Assembly (NCBI GenBank): GCA_022747635.1
Contig: JAKTNV010000003.1
Coordinates: forward strand, 101,540,454-101,604,453
Source: Hetaerina americana
Lineage: Eukaryota > Arthropoda > Insecta > Odonata > Calopterygidae
Direction: 5' to 3'
Length of the DNA: 64,000 nt
The notes beneath the pieces were generated by a model. It was not told the DNA's origin. It was given only the letters and a program-made list of their open reading frames with translations, and made no database searches. Position 1 is the first letter of the stretch. Each line of letters starts with the position of its first letter. The position numbers and the translations under genes are program-made. Shown here one piece after another: positions 1-12,683 of this stretch.

Positions 1-1640
1 GCTTTATTAAGTGTCTAAAGACGGACAAAATTAAATATCTCCGAGGTCACGCCGTGGGAAGCACGAGAACAGAGCGTCTCACAGGCGAACACCGGCATCA
101 GGGTTCGTTTTACCCCAACAATTCTCTAATAGGAGGGGATCTTCATCCCTTTTCTCGCACGAGAAAGAATTTCAAGGGGATTCATTTTAACGGGAGGGAA
201 ATGGTTGGTTTATGTCCGCCGTAGTTCTCTCAATGATTTAACTGACGACCGCGGCGGCGGTAATGCACAGACACACGCTCTCTCACGCGCACACACACCA
301 CACACACCTCGAGGCCAAAGAAGGCTTGGTCTTTTGAACCACTAGGAAGGACCGAGGGCCACAAATTTGGGCACCGTCTGGATGGAGTATTTATGTGCTG
401 CGGTGATGGAGTGAAAAGAGTGTGGCCAGTAAATGGAGGGAATGGAGCCAGAGGAAAAAATAAATAAGATCCAAAGGTTGAAGAAAGGTCGGGAGGATTA
501 AAGAAAAAGGTATTAATTCCTTCCAGACGATGGGAATACATTTAATGCTCTATTATCCTCATGCCTTAATTTCCAAATGAACCGCATACTATTGGTTTTG
601 TTTCACGAGTCGTGCCATTAGTGTGATACTAGAACTAGAGCACCTTCATAATTTTCGATTAGCCTTCTACTGGTCAAAAACGTTGCCGTGGTATCGCGCA
701 TTGACGTCAGGAATAAAAGACGGTTATATCAGTGTCGCCAATGAAAATTTATGATGATAAACATCAGCTATTTGTTGTTAAAATATGAATTTGCCCATCC
801 CGGTCCGGAAATATAGGGTATTTTTTAAAATTGGCACAAGCCACCACTAGGTTCTTCTTGAACAAACTCATGGTAGAGTTTCAAGCCGATTATATGTGAA
901 CGTGTAACTACGGTGGAAGGGTTAAAAAAATATATGGCAATTGAAAAAACATTGTAAAATTTGTACATAATTTAATAGTTGACATAAAAGTTGATTTAGG
1001 AATGATGGGTACATAAATGATATTTGATAATAATTTCGAATCATGTATATTCATACGGTGTGAAGAAAAATGATATTGTTGTGATCACAACTTGTTTTTA
1101 TAACGACAGTTAAATAGCATTTACGTAAAATAATTTGAAATTACTGAAGGATATGCAGGCATTCGTTACGATGAAGGGTAAAAAAAATGGAAATTCAATC
1201 ACCTTTGAATATCAGCTGTTAATGATAATTCTCTAAAATACACCGTTCCAAACAGAAAATATGAATCCTTATCTATTATTTCACAGTTCCTTAGAGTATA
1301 TAATTTTTCCATTTCAACCTGTTCATTCCGCACGAAGGAAAATGATCATCTCGACCAGGATCTCCCCCACCCTCTCTCTCTCTAATGCCGCCGTAAATTC
1401 CACACGTTTCACTTGTTGCCAAAAAATGGAGCGCGTGATTAAATGATTAGGGAATCTCGCGCCGAAAACCACTTAGATATTTGAACCTACTCATGATATC
1501 TGATTGGACCATCACTCAAGTTGCGGTCTCCTTAAAAACAGCTGAAAAAAAATAGTCTCTCCGGAGTTTAATTTAACCCTGACAAGTGCGGGCGTTATTA
1601 TTGAGCTTGTTCTTGATAATCGGACCTAATTTTGCCCTAC
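1..1640. other. AT-rich intergenic or intronic sequence
   Basis: I see no gene or recognisable transposon here. A short CA-rich patch lies near 285-310. The short open frames on both strands are low-complexity and resemble no family I know. Confidence 0.5.
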
Positions 1641-1659
1641 CACCCGCTAAGAGAAGAGG

Positions 1660-2520
1660 CGAATGAACTCCCCCAACTCGCTTCATTTATCCGCGCCGAT
1701 CCCTTCCCTCCCCCGCCTCCCCCTCCCCATTCTTCTCCTCCTACCTAACCACCACCACCACCCCTCGTCTCTCGATACGTCTGGTCCTCGCACGCCCTTC
1801 TTTCTCCCCGCCCCCCTCTCTCCCCTCCGCGAACTCCCTCTTCCTTTCGTGTGGCCCTTCGTCTGGTAGCACGCTCCCGCGGGCGTTGTAGAGGGAGAGA
1901 GAGAGAGGGAGGGAGAGAGCGGGGGATGGAAGTCTTATGGCGTTGGAGGCGCCTCGCAGGGCGGAACCCCTGTGTCACCCCCGCATTGGGTGCGCGGCGG
2001 GGGTGCGAGGGTGTCAGTTGGTTTGGATGAAAATGGGCGCGGGGAGGAGGAAGAGAGGGTGCGAATGGAGGAGGGAGGGCGGGGGCGACGAATTTAAAGA
2101 GCGAGTATTTGGGGTGGTGTGGAGGGCCAAGGGAGTGAAAATAAAGGGACTGTGTTGGCATAAATGCCTCACGGCGTTGGATTGCGAGGCGGGGGAGGGG
2201 GGGGGCGAGGTTGTTGAGAGGGAGAGAGGGAGGGAGGGGAATGGTCGGACGGGAGGGGGGATGTAGAGGGTGAGTGGACGGCGGTGAAAATAAAGAGAGG
2301 AGGCAAGTGTTACCGCTCAGGGCATCGATCCCAAATTTCTTGATCACGAGGAGGACGTAGCCTGGAGGGCGGTGACGTAAGTTGCAGGATGGGGGGAGAG
2401 TGTCGGAGGGGGAACACCAGGAAGGGAACACGTGGGTTGAAAGTGAAACTGTTGAAAGAGGCGCGATACGGTGGTGCGCGACCCAAGAATTCGAGAAATA
2501 AATATGGCCACTCATAACGA
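1660..2520. other. GC-rich polypyrimidine/polypurine island
   Basis: About 1665-1865 is pyrimidine-rich on the + strand (runs of CCTCCCC and CTCTC). It switches to a purine-rich stretch from about 1890 to 2480 (GGGAGAGA, GGAGGGAGG) with frequent CpG. The open frames here give only repetitive Pro/Ser/Arg/Gly peptides, so I do not call a gene. It could be a CpG-rich promoter or regulatory island, or an old simple-repeat expansion. The sequence does not decide between these. Confidence 0.5.
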
Positions 2521-2991
2521 ACGAGTGCGCATCTCTTCCGCTGTTCTTTTAATAAACCGTTTCCCCACGCAGTAATGCCGGCCAATTCGTCGCAATTGCT
2601 CACGCAACCGATCTGCGGAACCTTGTGTAGTCATCGCTGTCATCTTTCCCGCCAAGTTACATCCGAACCCTCTCCCCTCCCCCCTAACACCCGCAGCCTC
2701 GCAACGATCCTCCGCGAACAAAATGGTTTCTCACGCGATTGCCACCAAAATTTAAGTTACGTATCAGTCGCCATTTCATATATTTTATTTTAATTTTGGA
2801 CTCCTTCATCGTCGGCATTCACAAGTAATTATGGAATGAATTAAATTTGTAAATATTACTTTCCATTCGTCTTCCTACTCGAAGATCAGCGTTGTGCTAA
2901 TTGGTTCAACGTCTCCATGTGATGATGTTCCGATTCCAATTTACCGATAAGCTACGTACGGAATCATATTATTTTTTATTCACTTTTACTA

Positions 2992-3554
2992 ACCCATCGT
3001 TCAATAAGTCCCGGGAATAACTAAGAAAACAACATTTGTTTCATAAAATTCATTTTTAGTCATCAACATAACCACCTTCAAGTGCTATACAATTATTCCA
3101 ACGCTTTTCTAACTTTTTGATACCATACTTGTAAAACGATTTGTCCTTGTCCTCAAAATAAGCTTCAGTTGCAGCAATGACTTCCTCATTCGAGCCAAAT
3201 ATTTTCCCTAGAGCATCTTTTTGAGATCAGCAAACAGCAAGTTGTCGCTGGGGGAGTATTTGTTTGATATGGAGAGTACGTGTGGTGGGTGGGGAAGCAT
3301 ATTGAAGCCCAAATCGTTGGTCATTGTTTTCATTGACTTGTGGCACACGGTGCATTATCTTGATGGAAGATGATTTTTTTCTTCTTCATGTGCGGTCGTT
3401 TTTTAGGGATTTCGTCCTTCAAAAGCACCAAAAACTCAATGTAAAACCGCTATTGATAGATTTTCTCTTTTCAAGGAAGTCGATGTAAATTATACCTTGC
3501 GCATCCCAAAATATATCCCGTTCAATAAGTCCCGGGACTTATTGACTGATGGGT
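2992..3554 (-). mobile_element. Internally deleted mariner transposon
   Basis: Terminal inverted repeats of about 25 bp (ACCCATCGTTCAATAAGTCC at the left, its near-complement at the right) bound the element, and a TA dinucleotide lies outside each end, as expected for mariner target duplication. At 563 bp it is less than half a full mariner (about 1.3 kb). The minus strand keeps only the C-terminal half of a transposase. The right end carries an extra inverted copy of the terminal repeat, forming a 24-bp perfect palindrome at 3522-3545. It is a non-autonomous derivative. Confidence 0.88.
3056..3511 (-). pseudogene. Mariner transposase, C-terminal relic
   Basis: Read on the minus strand this gives FWDAQGIIYIDFLEKRKSIN, then a stretch with stops and frame changes, a shifted HQDNAPC-like second-aspartate motif, a degraded LPHPP...YSPSD third-aspartate region, FADLKKML, and finally YKYGIKKLEKRWNNCIALEG followed by the usual mariner C-terminal stop. 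The N-terminal DNA-binding domains and first catalytic aspartate are absent. Several frameshifts separate the blocks, so no functional protein can be made. The assignment rests on the order and wording of these conserved blocks. Confidence 0.85.
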
Positions 3555-5196
3555 TAGGTGCGAGGTAAAAGGAACGCGTATTTCACATGCGTTCTTCTAT
3601 CCTCAAGAAAATAATGAAAAATTTCCTCAAGTGTAGGTGCACAATGCCTGAGCAACATGTTAATTAAATTTCCACAGTCAGCAGTTTAGATGTGTCACCT
3701 TGCCCAGGTTTAGGTCATTTTATGAAAATCCCGAAATTCCAATGGAAAGTGAATTGAGGTGCTAATTACGTAATTGTATTCAGCAGGGTGTTCTTCCTAT
3801 GGATTGTAAATACAAAGTAATGACGTCACTGCTTTATATTAGTTGTGACAATAAAATAAAGTGTTTCCTGGAGAACTAAAAATGATTTAATACTAAAGAA
3901 CTTAAAAAAATTCACAATTTACCTAAAAAACTTGATGGCAGATACATACATGATGAGTACATAATTATGCTGTGTTTTAGTTTTATTTCTTTTATAAAAC
4001 GTTTTTAAATGCGCAGTCATCATATTTTACATGAGATATAGAATAAAAGAACTCATAGTTATGCCGCTGTATTTTTCGTTCTAAAATAACTTATGCTAAA
4101 GAGTTTTTTTGTTATAGGCATGGTGTTTGCCGTTACTCAACCCTTTATGAGTTGGCAGCCCTGCTAGACTATCATTTGGCGTTTTCATTACTTCACTGAC
4201 TGAGGCCATTAGCAATCAGGATTTACCGCTCCCATGATTCGTTATATGATCTCCGTTTGCGCCATTATTTCCTCGTAAATCCATACGCAAGTCATGCATT
4301 CGCATGCACTGTTTCGTGTATTCTTGTTTCATGAAGCGTGATGTATTTTGGGAAGGTTTACATCCGGTCTTGAAGGAAAAAAATCTACGATCAAGACTAC
4401 TAAAGACTTACCAATACGATAATGAATTCAGTAGTTTGTTCCCTCAAATTACGAAGTTTACGGTTTTTATCCCGTCCTTCACCCAAGATCAAAATGGCCG
4501 CCCCTGCCTCGACCCCCTTGCGTGCGTGGGGTAGATCGAACGAATTATGGAGAGGCTATTGTTCTGTTTTCTTCAGCTAAGACTAAGACTCGATTCCGCA
4601 AAGGCTGAAGATTATTTCACAACACTCAGGTCTTAATATAGTTTTCGTTCAGGGAGCGCTTGAAGTGTAAGACGACGTCCCACCGTCGGGAAGCTAAACC
4701 TTGTCGCCTATGCTTGGTAGTTGCTGAACTCCGATACTGTAGTTCTATGGTTTCTATTGGCTCAGTCCTCGGCAGTGTTGTTCACCATGTCCTTATTGAT
4801 TTCAGCTCATGGGCAGCTCGATGCGAAAGCATGCAGCACGAGAGCCACCAGTAAGGTATTTTATTATGCTTGCTGGAAAATTCTTAGTGGTATATGGGCG
4901 GTATGCGGTAACCACGTTCATGGCACCAAATGTAATATACGTATACATAGAGGTACCTGCACTTTTGGCTGATGAATTTTTCTCGATTGATCTCTGCTTT
5001 CCGCTCAATCATCGATTTTTCGATATGCTTTATATGTACGACTTTTTGAAACAACGAAAAAGAAGAATACGTGTACGAGTTCTGACCTATAAATGCGCGA
5101 ACTGGTGAAATCTGGCGGCCATGACACGGACTATAGCCCTGCTCACTAGCGGCGCTAGTTGCCTGAGACCCAATGAGCTATCTGCGCTTGGCGGAT
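3555..5196. other. Unassigned AT-rich sequence
   Basis: No gene, RNA or transposon end recognised. The overlapping open frames at 4304-5108 show no family resemblance and no codon or motif support. Confidence 0.4.
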
Positions 5197-5646
5197 CGTC
5201 GAGCTGTGCGTATGGTAAAAGTTATGCTAGTTTCTGTTGTCCATGTTTTGACTGTTTGTCGAAAATGGAAATTTACGAAATCACGAACGCGACCGAATTT
5301 AATTCATGGCGATGGATGGATCCTTCACCATGACAATGCACCTGCACATTCAGCATTGATTGTTCGCTAGTTTATGGCAATAAACTCAATCACCATCCTT
5401 GATCATCCTCCTTATTCGCCAGATACTCGCCCCATGCGACTTTTTCCTATTCCCAAAATGCAAAAATGTGATGAGGAGACATCACTGGGAAGATGTGGAC
5501 ACAATAAAGCGAGAAACGACGAGAAAACTAAAAAGCCTAATTGCCATGATGACTTCCAAGGGTGCTTTAAATAGTAGAAAAGAAGATGGAATGAGTGCAT
5601 TGCAACGAATGGAGAGTACTTTGAACAGGGGACAAAATCGATGTAG
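5197..5646 (+). pseudogene. Mariner transposase C-terminal fragment
   Basis: The segment contains WILHHDNAPAHSALIVR (second catalytic aspartate), a stop, then ILDHPPYSPD with a shifted frame reading LAPCDFFLFPK (third aspartate), HHWEDVDTIKRETTRKLKSL, and a C-terminal NGEYFEQGTKSM ending in TAG at 5644-5646. The blocks lie in different frames and are joined by frameshifts and at least one in-frame stop. A short VKVML piece near 5213 suggests that sequence between the first and second aspartates was partly deleted. No terminal repeats were found, so this is a truncated dead copy. Confidence 0.82.
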
Positions 5647-6219
5647 AATAAATTTTGCAAAATAAAGGCGTTATGGCCTCGGTTCGCGTATTTATTGCAC
5701 ATATCTCGTATATTCATTAGAACGACCATATGATTTTATTTTTGTCTGAATTTTATGCAAGTATATGCCCTCAACTATTACTCTCCGTTCGGATGCAATG
5801 CGATACTCAGGACTCCACAGTAGGGGCATAACAGATCCAAAAACCTCTCCATATCCACAATATTATACAAGTATTCCTGTTGTCAACAATTCGCATGTTC
5901 TCGACTCCACCAGGAACCATCTCTCGCTCTGAGCCTGCAACCATGAACATGGCTGCCAATCTCTCTGGTTTTATGTGGAGTTCATAAGGAAGGAAGATGC
6001 TGGTGTATCAGAGGATGTAGGATCTTCAGCGAATCATCTTATCTCATCCTTATGACTACTGGAGAGTTGGTGGTGAAAACTACGTTTAATTCTTCATACT
6101 CTTTGGAATTCTATGCGCAAAAAAAGTTGATCACCGAATCGCACGGAACAAATTTTTCTTCTTATTTCCTGGGTAATGTCAAATACGTATACTTGCCAGT
6201 TGCTTTGGGTGTCGACCGC
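5647..6219. other. Unassigned sequence
   Basis: I see no supportable feature. The 5750-6100 stretch is somewhat less AT-rich but matches no family I recognise. Confidence 0.4.
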
Positions 6220-6910
6220 CTATAGTGACGGCGTGAGGCGGTCGATTGGCGTCACGCTGCGTTGGAGAAGTCGCTGGGGGTGGGGAGTGACGGAGATGGG
6301 TGAGACGGACGTGAGGGGGGAGGGGAGCGAGAGAGGGAGGAATCAGGAGGGTAGGGTGAAGGCGAGGAAAAATGAGGGGAGGATCGGAGATGGGGGAGAA
6401 TGCTAAAATGGGAGGGACGTGTGGTCATCCAGGGCCAATCTACGGCGGTGGTCCCCTTCCCCTTTGTCTAATCTTCGACTTCTCTCCCCTCTCCTTCTTC
6501 TTCGACTCCTCCCGCACCACTCTCCGGGCTCTCCCACCCCATCGCACTCTGACCACACCTCGGGTCTGTCGCCTCGCTCATCTCCGCCTCCCCCTCCCCC
6601 TCTTCCCCCCGCTCCCCTTGCCCTCCGCTGCTAAAACTAACATCCTTAAATCACGCTAAGTGATTCCATCTCCTCCTAGATCATTAAGCTGAGGCTGCTT
6701 TTCCAATCCTTCCCCTCACCGTTTTTCAACCCCCACCCATCGGACTATTAGTCCTCATTTCATTCATTTTCCTTCCCTGTTTCTCGTAAAATGTGTTCTT
6801 CCTCCTCCTCTTTCCCTCTCGCCACTCCCATCCTTCTTCCTCCAAATCTCATTTCTTCTCCTCCTACCGCACTCTCTTCCACTTTCGTTCCACCCTCTTG
6901 GCTTGGTTTT
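6220..6910. other. GC-rich purine/pyrimidine island
   Basis: The + strand is purine-rich at about 6270-6410 and then switches to pyrimidine-rich at about 6450-6900 (CTCCTTCTTCTTC, CCCCCTCCCCC). Open frames on both strands encode only low-complexity peptides. The polarity is opposite to that of the 1.66-2.5 kb island. A function is not evident from the sequence. Confidence 0.45.
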
Positions 6911-8632
6911 TTTATTGGATGGAGCGTGCCTTTAAAATTTGCCCCTTCATGCCTGTGGATGAGTTTGGAAGTATTTTTTGTTTGCTTCTTCAAGCCATCT
7001 GGAAATGAATGTCTGCCTCCCTGCCCTCTTTCCTCATTCTCATTGGGAATATACGTGATCTATTACTGTTGCAATGTCCCTTCATGAAAATCGAATACAT
7101 ATTAAAATCGTGGAACCTTTAAATTTTTGGCCAAATTATCAGGCACAAATTTTCGAGAACAGAGCAAACAATAGATAGTCTTTTTATGTTTCTGTTCTCT
7201 GATGAAATCTGTTGCATGTAGTCTTTGAGTGCGTAGATGCTTCGCTAATACAAATAGCGTAAGTCCGCGCTTCGGATAGATTCACCTCTTGCCGACAGTG
7301 TCGTAGGTGAGACAGCAACGCGATCACCACCATCCTAAGTCAGAATAAGGTCTTTGTGGTGGTCTGTGTGGTGAAAACAAACAGAATACGTCAGCCATCA
7401 CCCATTGATCAATACGAAAAATACGTGCGATAAAATATCCTTTATCTCCTCGTAATGCTAAACATTCCTCTATAAATCAAACCAACTCCTTGATTTTGTG
7501 AAATATTCGGTATTGTTCAATTCAAATTGTTTATGAAGTCGGGGGTCCCATGAAAAATATGGGACTCTTGGGACTCTCAATCGCAGGGGCCGGTCCTGAT
7601 TAATGGTGCAGTTACATCATGCATAACTTAGTGTGAAAACGCATTTAACTTCACGTTATTATGCTTTCCAACGACTGATAACGATATATTATGACGTAAG
7701 GCAAGGCATTAAGTTTATTATTTTTTGTCATGCCCTCACTAATTGAGCTACTATTGATTTACAAGTTCATGTTTCGATGCAGGCGAAGCCTTTTGGGTCA
7801 TTTTTTTTCTCCGGCAGTAAATCAACTATAGTGGATCCATTGAGAACACAAGAAGAATGCGGCCATCGCGACGCAGGATTTATGTTACCATTAGCCTTCT
7901 TCAACTTTGATGAAACTTTTGATATGTTATGTATCGAACTTCCTTAATATGAAAGTAGACTTCTTATTTTTTTGCAACTGTTCGCCAAACCAATTGAAAA
8001 ACATGTGTCATAACTCTTTTTATTCAATCAAATCATTTTATCGTATTCAAAGACTCGGTCAGTGATAGGGGTTGAGGTTACGGATTTTTATGGAGAAAAT
8101 ACCACATTCGCTGGCATATGCACCTTGTACGTGCGTCTATGTGTATTCAATATGATTGAGCAAGAATCCTCGCTAGTAAACAAAAAAATGCCATCCTGGT
8201 TTTATTCATGAAAATAAGTGATATTGCTGGACGGTCATCTATTCCATTCAGTCGTTAAGTCCTTAGTTTGGTTTGAGTGAATCAAACAACACTTTGTAAT
8301 TCTAAAGGAATGGTTCTGTCGTTTATGTACGAGAAAGTAGTATATTATTACCACTCGTCTCCTAGCGATACCTTAAACCCTAACGCTTTCCTTAAAGATA
8401 ATCATTTACTACCAACTTGGAATTTAGTGTCCTATCCCAAAGCCAACTGCCTTTATTATCTCCTCCCTTAAATTTCCCGTTCAATCCTCGCATTGCGTTC
8501 TGGTTGCACGGGAACATTTTTTATATAAAGTAAATGGCATTTTGCTCCAACCAGATTGAAAAAACCTTTGAATATACTTTTGATTGAAATACTACTCTCA
8601 TAAACTATTTACGCATGCTTTTATTATTTGGT
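6911..8632. other. Unassigned AT-rich sequence
   Basis: Nothing supportable. A small stem (GTCCCAT/ATGGGAC) sits near 7546-7565 but is too short to interpret. Confidence 0.4.
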
Positions 8633-8643
8633 ATATTATAAAT

Positions 8644-8930
8644 CGTGGGTCGCGGTAGTCCAGGGGGTAGATGATTGGACTATTGACTGGAGGGTCGCGG
8701 GTTCGATTCCCGAGTCAGTCTCTGGACCCGTGCTGCTGCATCCAAGCTATGTGACTTCTCGGGTACCAGATCTTCCTGGGAAACCATAACCGGCACAGGG
8801 AAAGGGCCCCCTTACCCTAATGTGTGAATTTCGCACGCAGTCGGGCTTAGTATTGGGTGAACTCTATCATCACCTACCAAACCTACCTTCGGGTTGATTA
8901 CTGTGTTTATGGTTTTTTAAATATTATAAA
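8644..8930 (+). mobile_element. tRNA-derived SINE with intact target-site duplications
   Basis: The 287-bp element is flanked by a perfect 11-bp direct repeat, ATATTATAAAT, at 8633-8643 and 8931-8941, the signature of LINE-mediated insertion. Its 5' head is tRNA-like: an A-box region at about 8655-8670 (TAGTCCAGGGGG) and a perfect B box GGTTCGATTCC at 8700-8710, so an internal RNA polymerase III promoter is likely. The tRNA-unrelated body contains ACCAGATCTTCCTGGGAA and ends in a T-rich tail. A second copy with the same body lies on the minus strand at 41959-42223 and a deleted copy at about 46715-46815. Confidence 0.92.
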
Positions 8931-8941
8931 TTGTAAATGCT

Positions 8942-9790
8942 ATTAATATCGGCTGATGGGAGTTAAAAACAAATAGAAATTCATAATTGAATTTGATAAC
9001 ATATCCTGAATTTCATCTTTTTGCAGACGTGGCATAGTGATTACTACAGCTGAGGTCAAGTTACAAAAGTATTTGATGAAATATGAAGTATTTTACAGTC
9101 GTCTGTCTTAATTATCCTGTCGGCACTCCATGTGCTAACTGGATAATTTAGGGAACGCAAAAGCTGAGATTATACCCACAGCCTGGTTTGCACCTCCTTG
9201 AGTTGACCCGTCAGTCAGCCGGCAATCGCCCCTTTCCAATTTCTCCCGAGATTACCAACATCCCCGACTTTTTTATCTTTACCTCCTTTGAGGAAGTTTA
9301 CCCCGGTCCCTCAATCACTCCAGTAAACCACTCCGGTGTCCGTCGCCCACCAAAGGATTGCCGCCTGGCGTGAACTATCCCCTACACCCCCGGGGACCCA
9401 AGGGAATATTCCGGATTAATTTGTACGAAATGGACAACTCAATCGGAAATTTTGAAAAAAGCGGTCGTCTCTCACTGGTTAAGGTTAACTCCTTGAACAG
9501 CGATGTTCCCCAGTGGAAAGGCTTAGTGTAGTTTCAATGGAGCGCGTTGTTCTGAACTGGTCTTGACGATGCATTCATTATTCTGCGGATTATTTCTGTT
9601 TTTCTGTAAGGAAACTTTAGAATCGATAAAGTTGTATCTGTCGATTAACCGACCGACCATTGTCGATATCCGACCATTTTTCGCTATGAATACATTTATT
9701 ACGTATGAATGATCCAACCCTTAATGATATTTATTTATCTTTACAGAAGTTACGTCGAGTTCGCAATGAATCTATAACGGAAATTTTGCG

Positions 9791-9852
<62 letters not shown>

Positions 9853-11934
9853 ATGCGCAAAATAATATGAATCTCTTTGTTTCAATTCATCACTAGTTGC
9901 AAAACTACCAGTTATTGAAGAATACGAGCGACTCTGAGGAAGCTGTTATTAGTGGTGCATCTCTGATTCCCCAGTAGTATATTGCGGTGAATAAACAGAT
10001 TGGACATTTAACAGAAGAATATGGAAAAGGAAGATAAGACAGTTGATACCGTTTCTGATGACATATATCGATTTCATTTATCAGCTATCTGTAAAAACAT
10101 CATTTGAAAAGCACTTCAATTGATTGAACTAAGGGACAATGAAGGACAACATATTCCAAGGAGGACATAGTTCGCTCTGAAGTTGTCTAACTTTATGCAA
10201 TGGCATAATTATCTGATCATCAATCACATAAATACCTGAAATAGCTGGAAAAATAATCATGTTTGATGCACCTTGGGACTACGTTCTGTGCTACTCCTAA
10301 GCTCTATATAGCACGACGAAAAATATCCTTAGGCTCCATTTTATGCATAGCATTAAGTCATATTCAAGGAGAGACAAAACAGGTGAACCTTATCTGATTA
10401 ACTAATATTGAGTCTAATCTTAGGTTTGTTTACCGTCAGAAACGCCTTGTCATTAGAGATTAAAACTAGTTTGGAAACCCTTTCTTGGAATCCAGTGTAC
10501 GGATAGCAGTTTTCTTTATTTCTTTTAGTTAGGGAAACTTCTTTTATTGCCAATTCTTACGTGACTGAAATAATCACGATCGATTAAGAAAGATTTTCAG
10601 TTGTATAAATTAGTTCTTGAATCGTGTTGCCTAAATACTGGTTAAACGCATAGAAATTGTGGAAACGCAGGCACGTGAAGAGTGAGATCACTAATAGTAC
10701 AGTTTTTCATTTAAACCAGGCACATTTATTACAATAGTATGATCTCGCTAAAGACCTGAGTGAACTAATTGGGAGTCCATTGTAAGGTTTTGAAATTTCT
10801 TCCTATCAAACAAATACAACTCTAGAATTCCATCAAATATCTAAAATGTGAATGTGTATTCCATCATACAAGTGCCGTTATGCTATTGTGTTCCTAAGCC
10901 CCAAAACTCCTATCTTTTTCTAGGCATATAAAAATCATTTTATAAATATTTCTGTTTAGTTTCAGTTACTTCAAAATCATTTTTCACCTATTGACATTTA
11001 AAATCTAGAAATTATTGCATTTAGTTTTAAGGAAAACCAAAATTATGCTTTTTCCATTAAAATAAAAAAAAATCCGAATTTGATATGAAAATGAAAACTT
11101 GTTTAGAAAACGATCAAGTCCAATTATTGAAAATTTGTGGATTGCGGTATAAATGCGCACATTTTCATTTCCTATTATTTTACATTCCTTAGCATTTCAG
11201 TATATATCTTCGAATTTTTTAGTTAGCCACACTGTGAGAGCGGGCAAAAAATAACAGATTCTAGTATTATACAAGCCAAAGCACTTATATCTTATGGGTG
11301 GTATTCTTGATAGACGCTTTCTGTACGGAGAAGTAGATTAGTTTCTGTCGATGATCCCCGTCACGGAGAGTTTTCGTCGAATCGTATCATGCTGCATACG
11401 CAGCCACATACGAAAGCCATTCTAAAATTAACAAATACCCATGCTTGCCGTGATAATGCTTTTATTCAAAGCATTCCACTTAGAGCAGTGATACTTTTAT
11501 AAATTTCACTTTTTTTTCGGTTGCACTTCGATTTCAAGAGCCGAAGGTTTGAAGCTGCTGTTTTCAGCAGCGACTGATTCTCATTATGCATACTCATCTA
11601 AAATCCCGAAGCATACATTGAGCATTTAAATTATGACGAAAGTTTTAATTTTGTCCGTGCAATTACTCCTCTTCTCAAAAACCAGCCTTTTCAAACATCC
11701 CTTGAATGGCCCTTGGCGCTTAAAACAAGGAAGAATGCGCAATCGAATCACGTGCAGTGTATTTCAAGCTTTCAAAAGTAATTTGTGAACATTAATTGAA
11801 GCGTTATAAGCCTCAGCATAAAAAATGTGTTTATCTACCCATGAAAATCGGGTAGAAGTCTGTCAGGAATACATGTGCCCTCCTAACAATTCATTCATGA
11901 CAGATTTTCAGTGCCTGAAATTAATTTATAATAT
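8942..11934. other. Unassigned AT-rich sequence
   Basis: Apart from the TA microsatellite listed separately, I recognise nothing. The 9188-9373 open frame is proline-rich and unsupported. The region after 9.9 kb is full of stops in all frames. Confidence 0.4.
9791..9854. repeat. (TA)n microsatellite
   Basis: Near-continuous TA dinucleotides with two TTTA-type interruptions at the 3' side. Confidence 0.97.
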
Positions 11935-12391
11935 CCATTTTTGTAACGCTTTGTTGTAACGCTTCCGCCGAGCCGTGGTGGATTCTTTCCAACACGAATT
12001 AGAGGTGGGGGAAGAGGGAGAAGTCTAGTGGGGAAACTTCAGGGCTATTGGGTGGCTGAGGAAGGGCTCTTGGCAGCTCTTCAGTCTTCCGCTCTTCAGC
12101 AGATCCGCGTGGGAGTTTCTTTTTGTTCGTCCGAGAGCACTCGCGGTACCAACTTTGCACACACCTTTCTCATACCCCTGTTTTCGATCACAAGTCGATG
12201 GATGTAACTTTTAGGGTTACCAAGTTCATCGGAAACCATTTGAACACTCTCTTTACTCTCCCGGAACAATTTGTGCCACTCAAAAACACCTGTTCTACGT
12301 TATCACCATAAGCTACCTTGAGCATATTATGTGTCTCTTTTCCGCTTTTGCCCAGTTTCACGGAACATTTAATGACGTAGCGCTGTTCCAA
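11935..12391 (-). pseudogene. Mariner transposase relic (N and C termini, core deleted)
   Basis: The first 40 or so codons from ATG 12391 match the mariner N-terminal DNA-binding domain (KLGKSGKETHNMLKVAYGDN). The WVPKLL-like motif at the end of the second helix-turn-helix survives as KLVPRVL. After that about half of the protein is gone and reading resumes in the PPYSPDLSP-like motif. At least two stops and two frame changes separate the pieces. It is closer to the Element C type (62682-63538) than to the DD34D copy at 61.3 kb in its EQRYVIK...KLGKSGKET wording. No product is expected. Confidence 0.85.
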
Positions 12392-12592
12392 AAACGATCA
12401 ATGACGGAGCGTAACGAGGTCACGTTATAGAGGTTTCGCAAACGAAAGAGTCGCACTCTGCAAAGTCTCGGAGCCAACTCTCACCGACCTCCAGCCTTTC
12501 CTATGACTCGTCGCCATCGAATCCAGGCAGAGAAACTGACAGCCGTCCATCTCTCCGGGTAAAAATAAGTCCTATAACTTTTGGGACAGACC
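11935..12592 (-). mobile_element. Internally deleted mariner transposon
   Basis: On the minus strand the element starts at a mariner-like terminal repeat (12566-12592, TCTGTCCCAAAAGTTATAGG). It runs through an untranslated leader and then an N-terminal transposase block beginning MEQRYVIKCSVKLGKSGKET at 12391. After a frame break come MRKVCAKLVPRVLSDEQKE and, directly after a deletion, C-terminal blocks PPNSPEVSPLDFSLFPHL and HHGSAEALQQSVTKMD. The catalytic core between the second helix-turn-helix and the third aspartate is missing, and in-frame stops are present. I could not find the opposite terminal repeat, so the low-coordinate end is approximate. Confidence 0.85.
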
Positions 12593-12683
12593 TTGCGTCT
12601 GCTTGTTAAGAAGTGGTTTCATAAGTTTTCGGTATCTCTCTTATAAATCAGCAACTTACTGCTTCCAATTTCCTATTTAAATT

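Noticed and set aside
1745..2515. 256-codon minus-strand open frame
   Set aside because: It lies in a purine-rich island; the peptide is Pro/Ser/Arg low-complexity and the opposite strand is equally open, so composition explains it.
9723..9896. Tyr-Ile repeat peptide
   Set aside because: Translation of a TA microsatellite.
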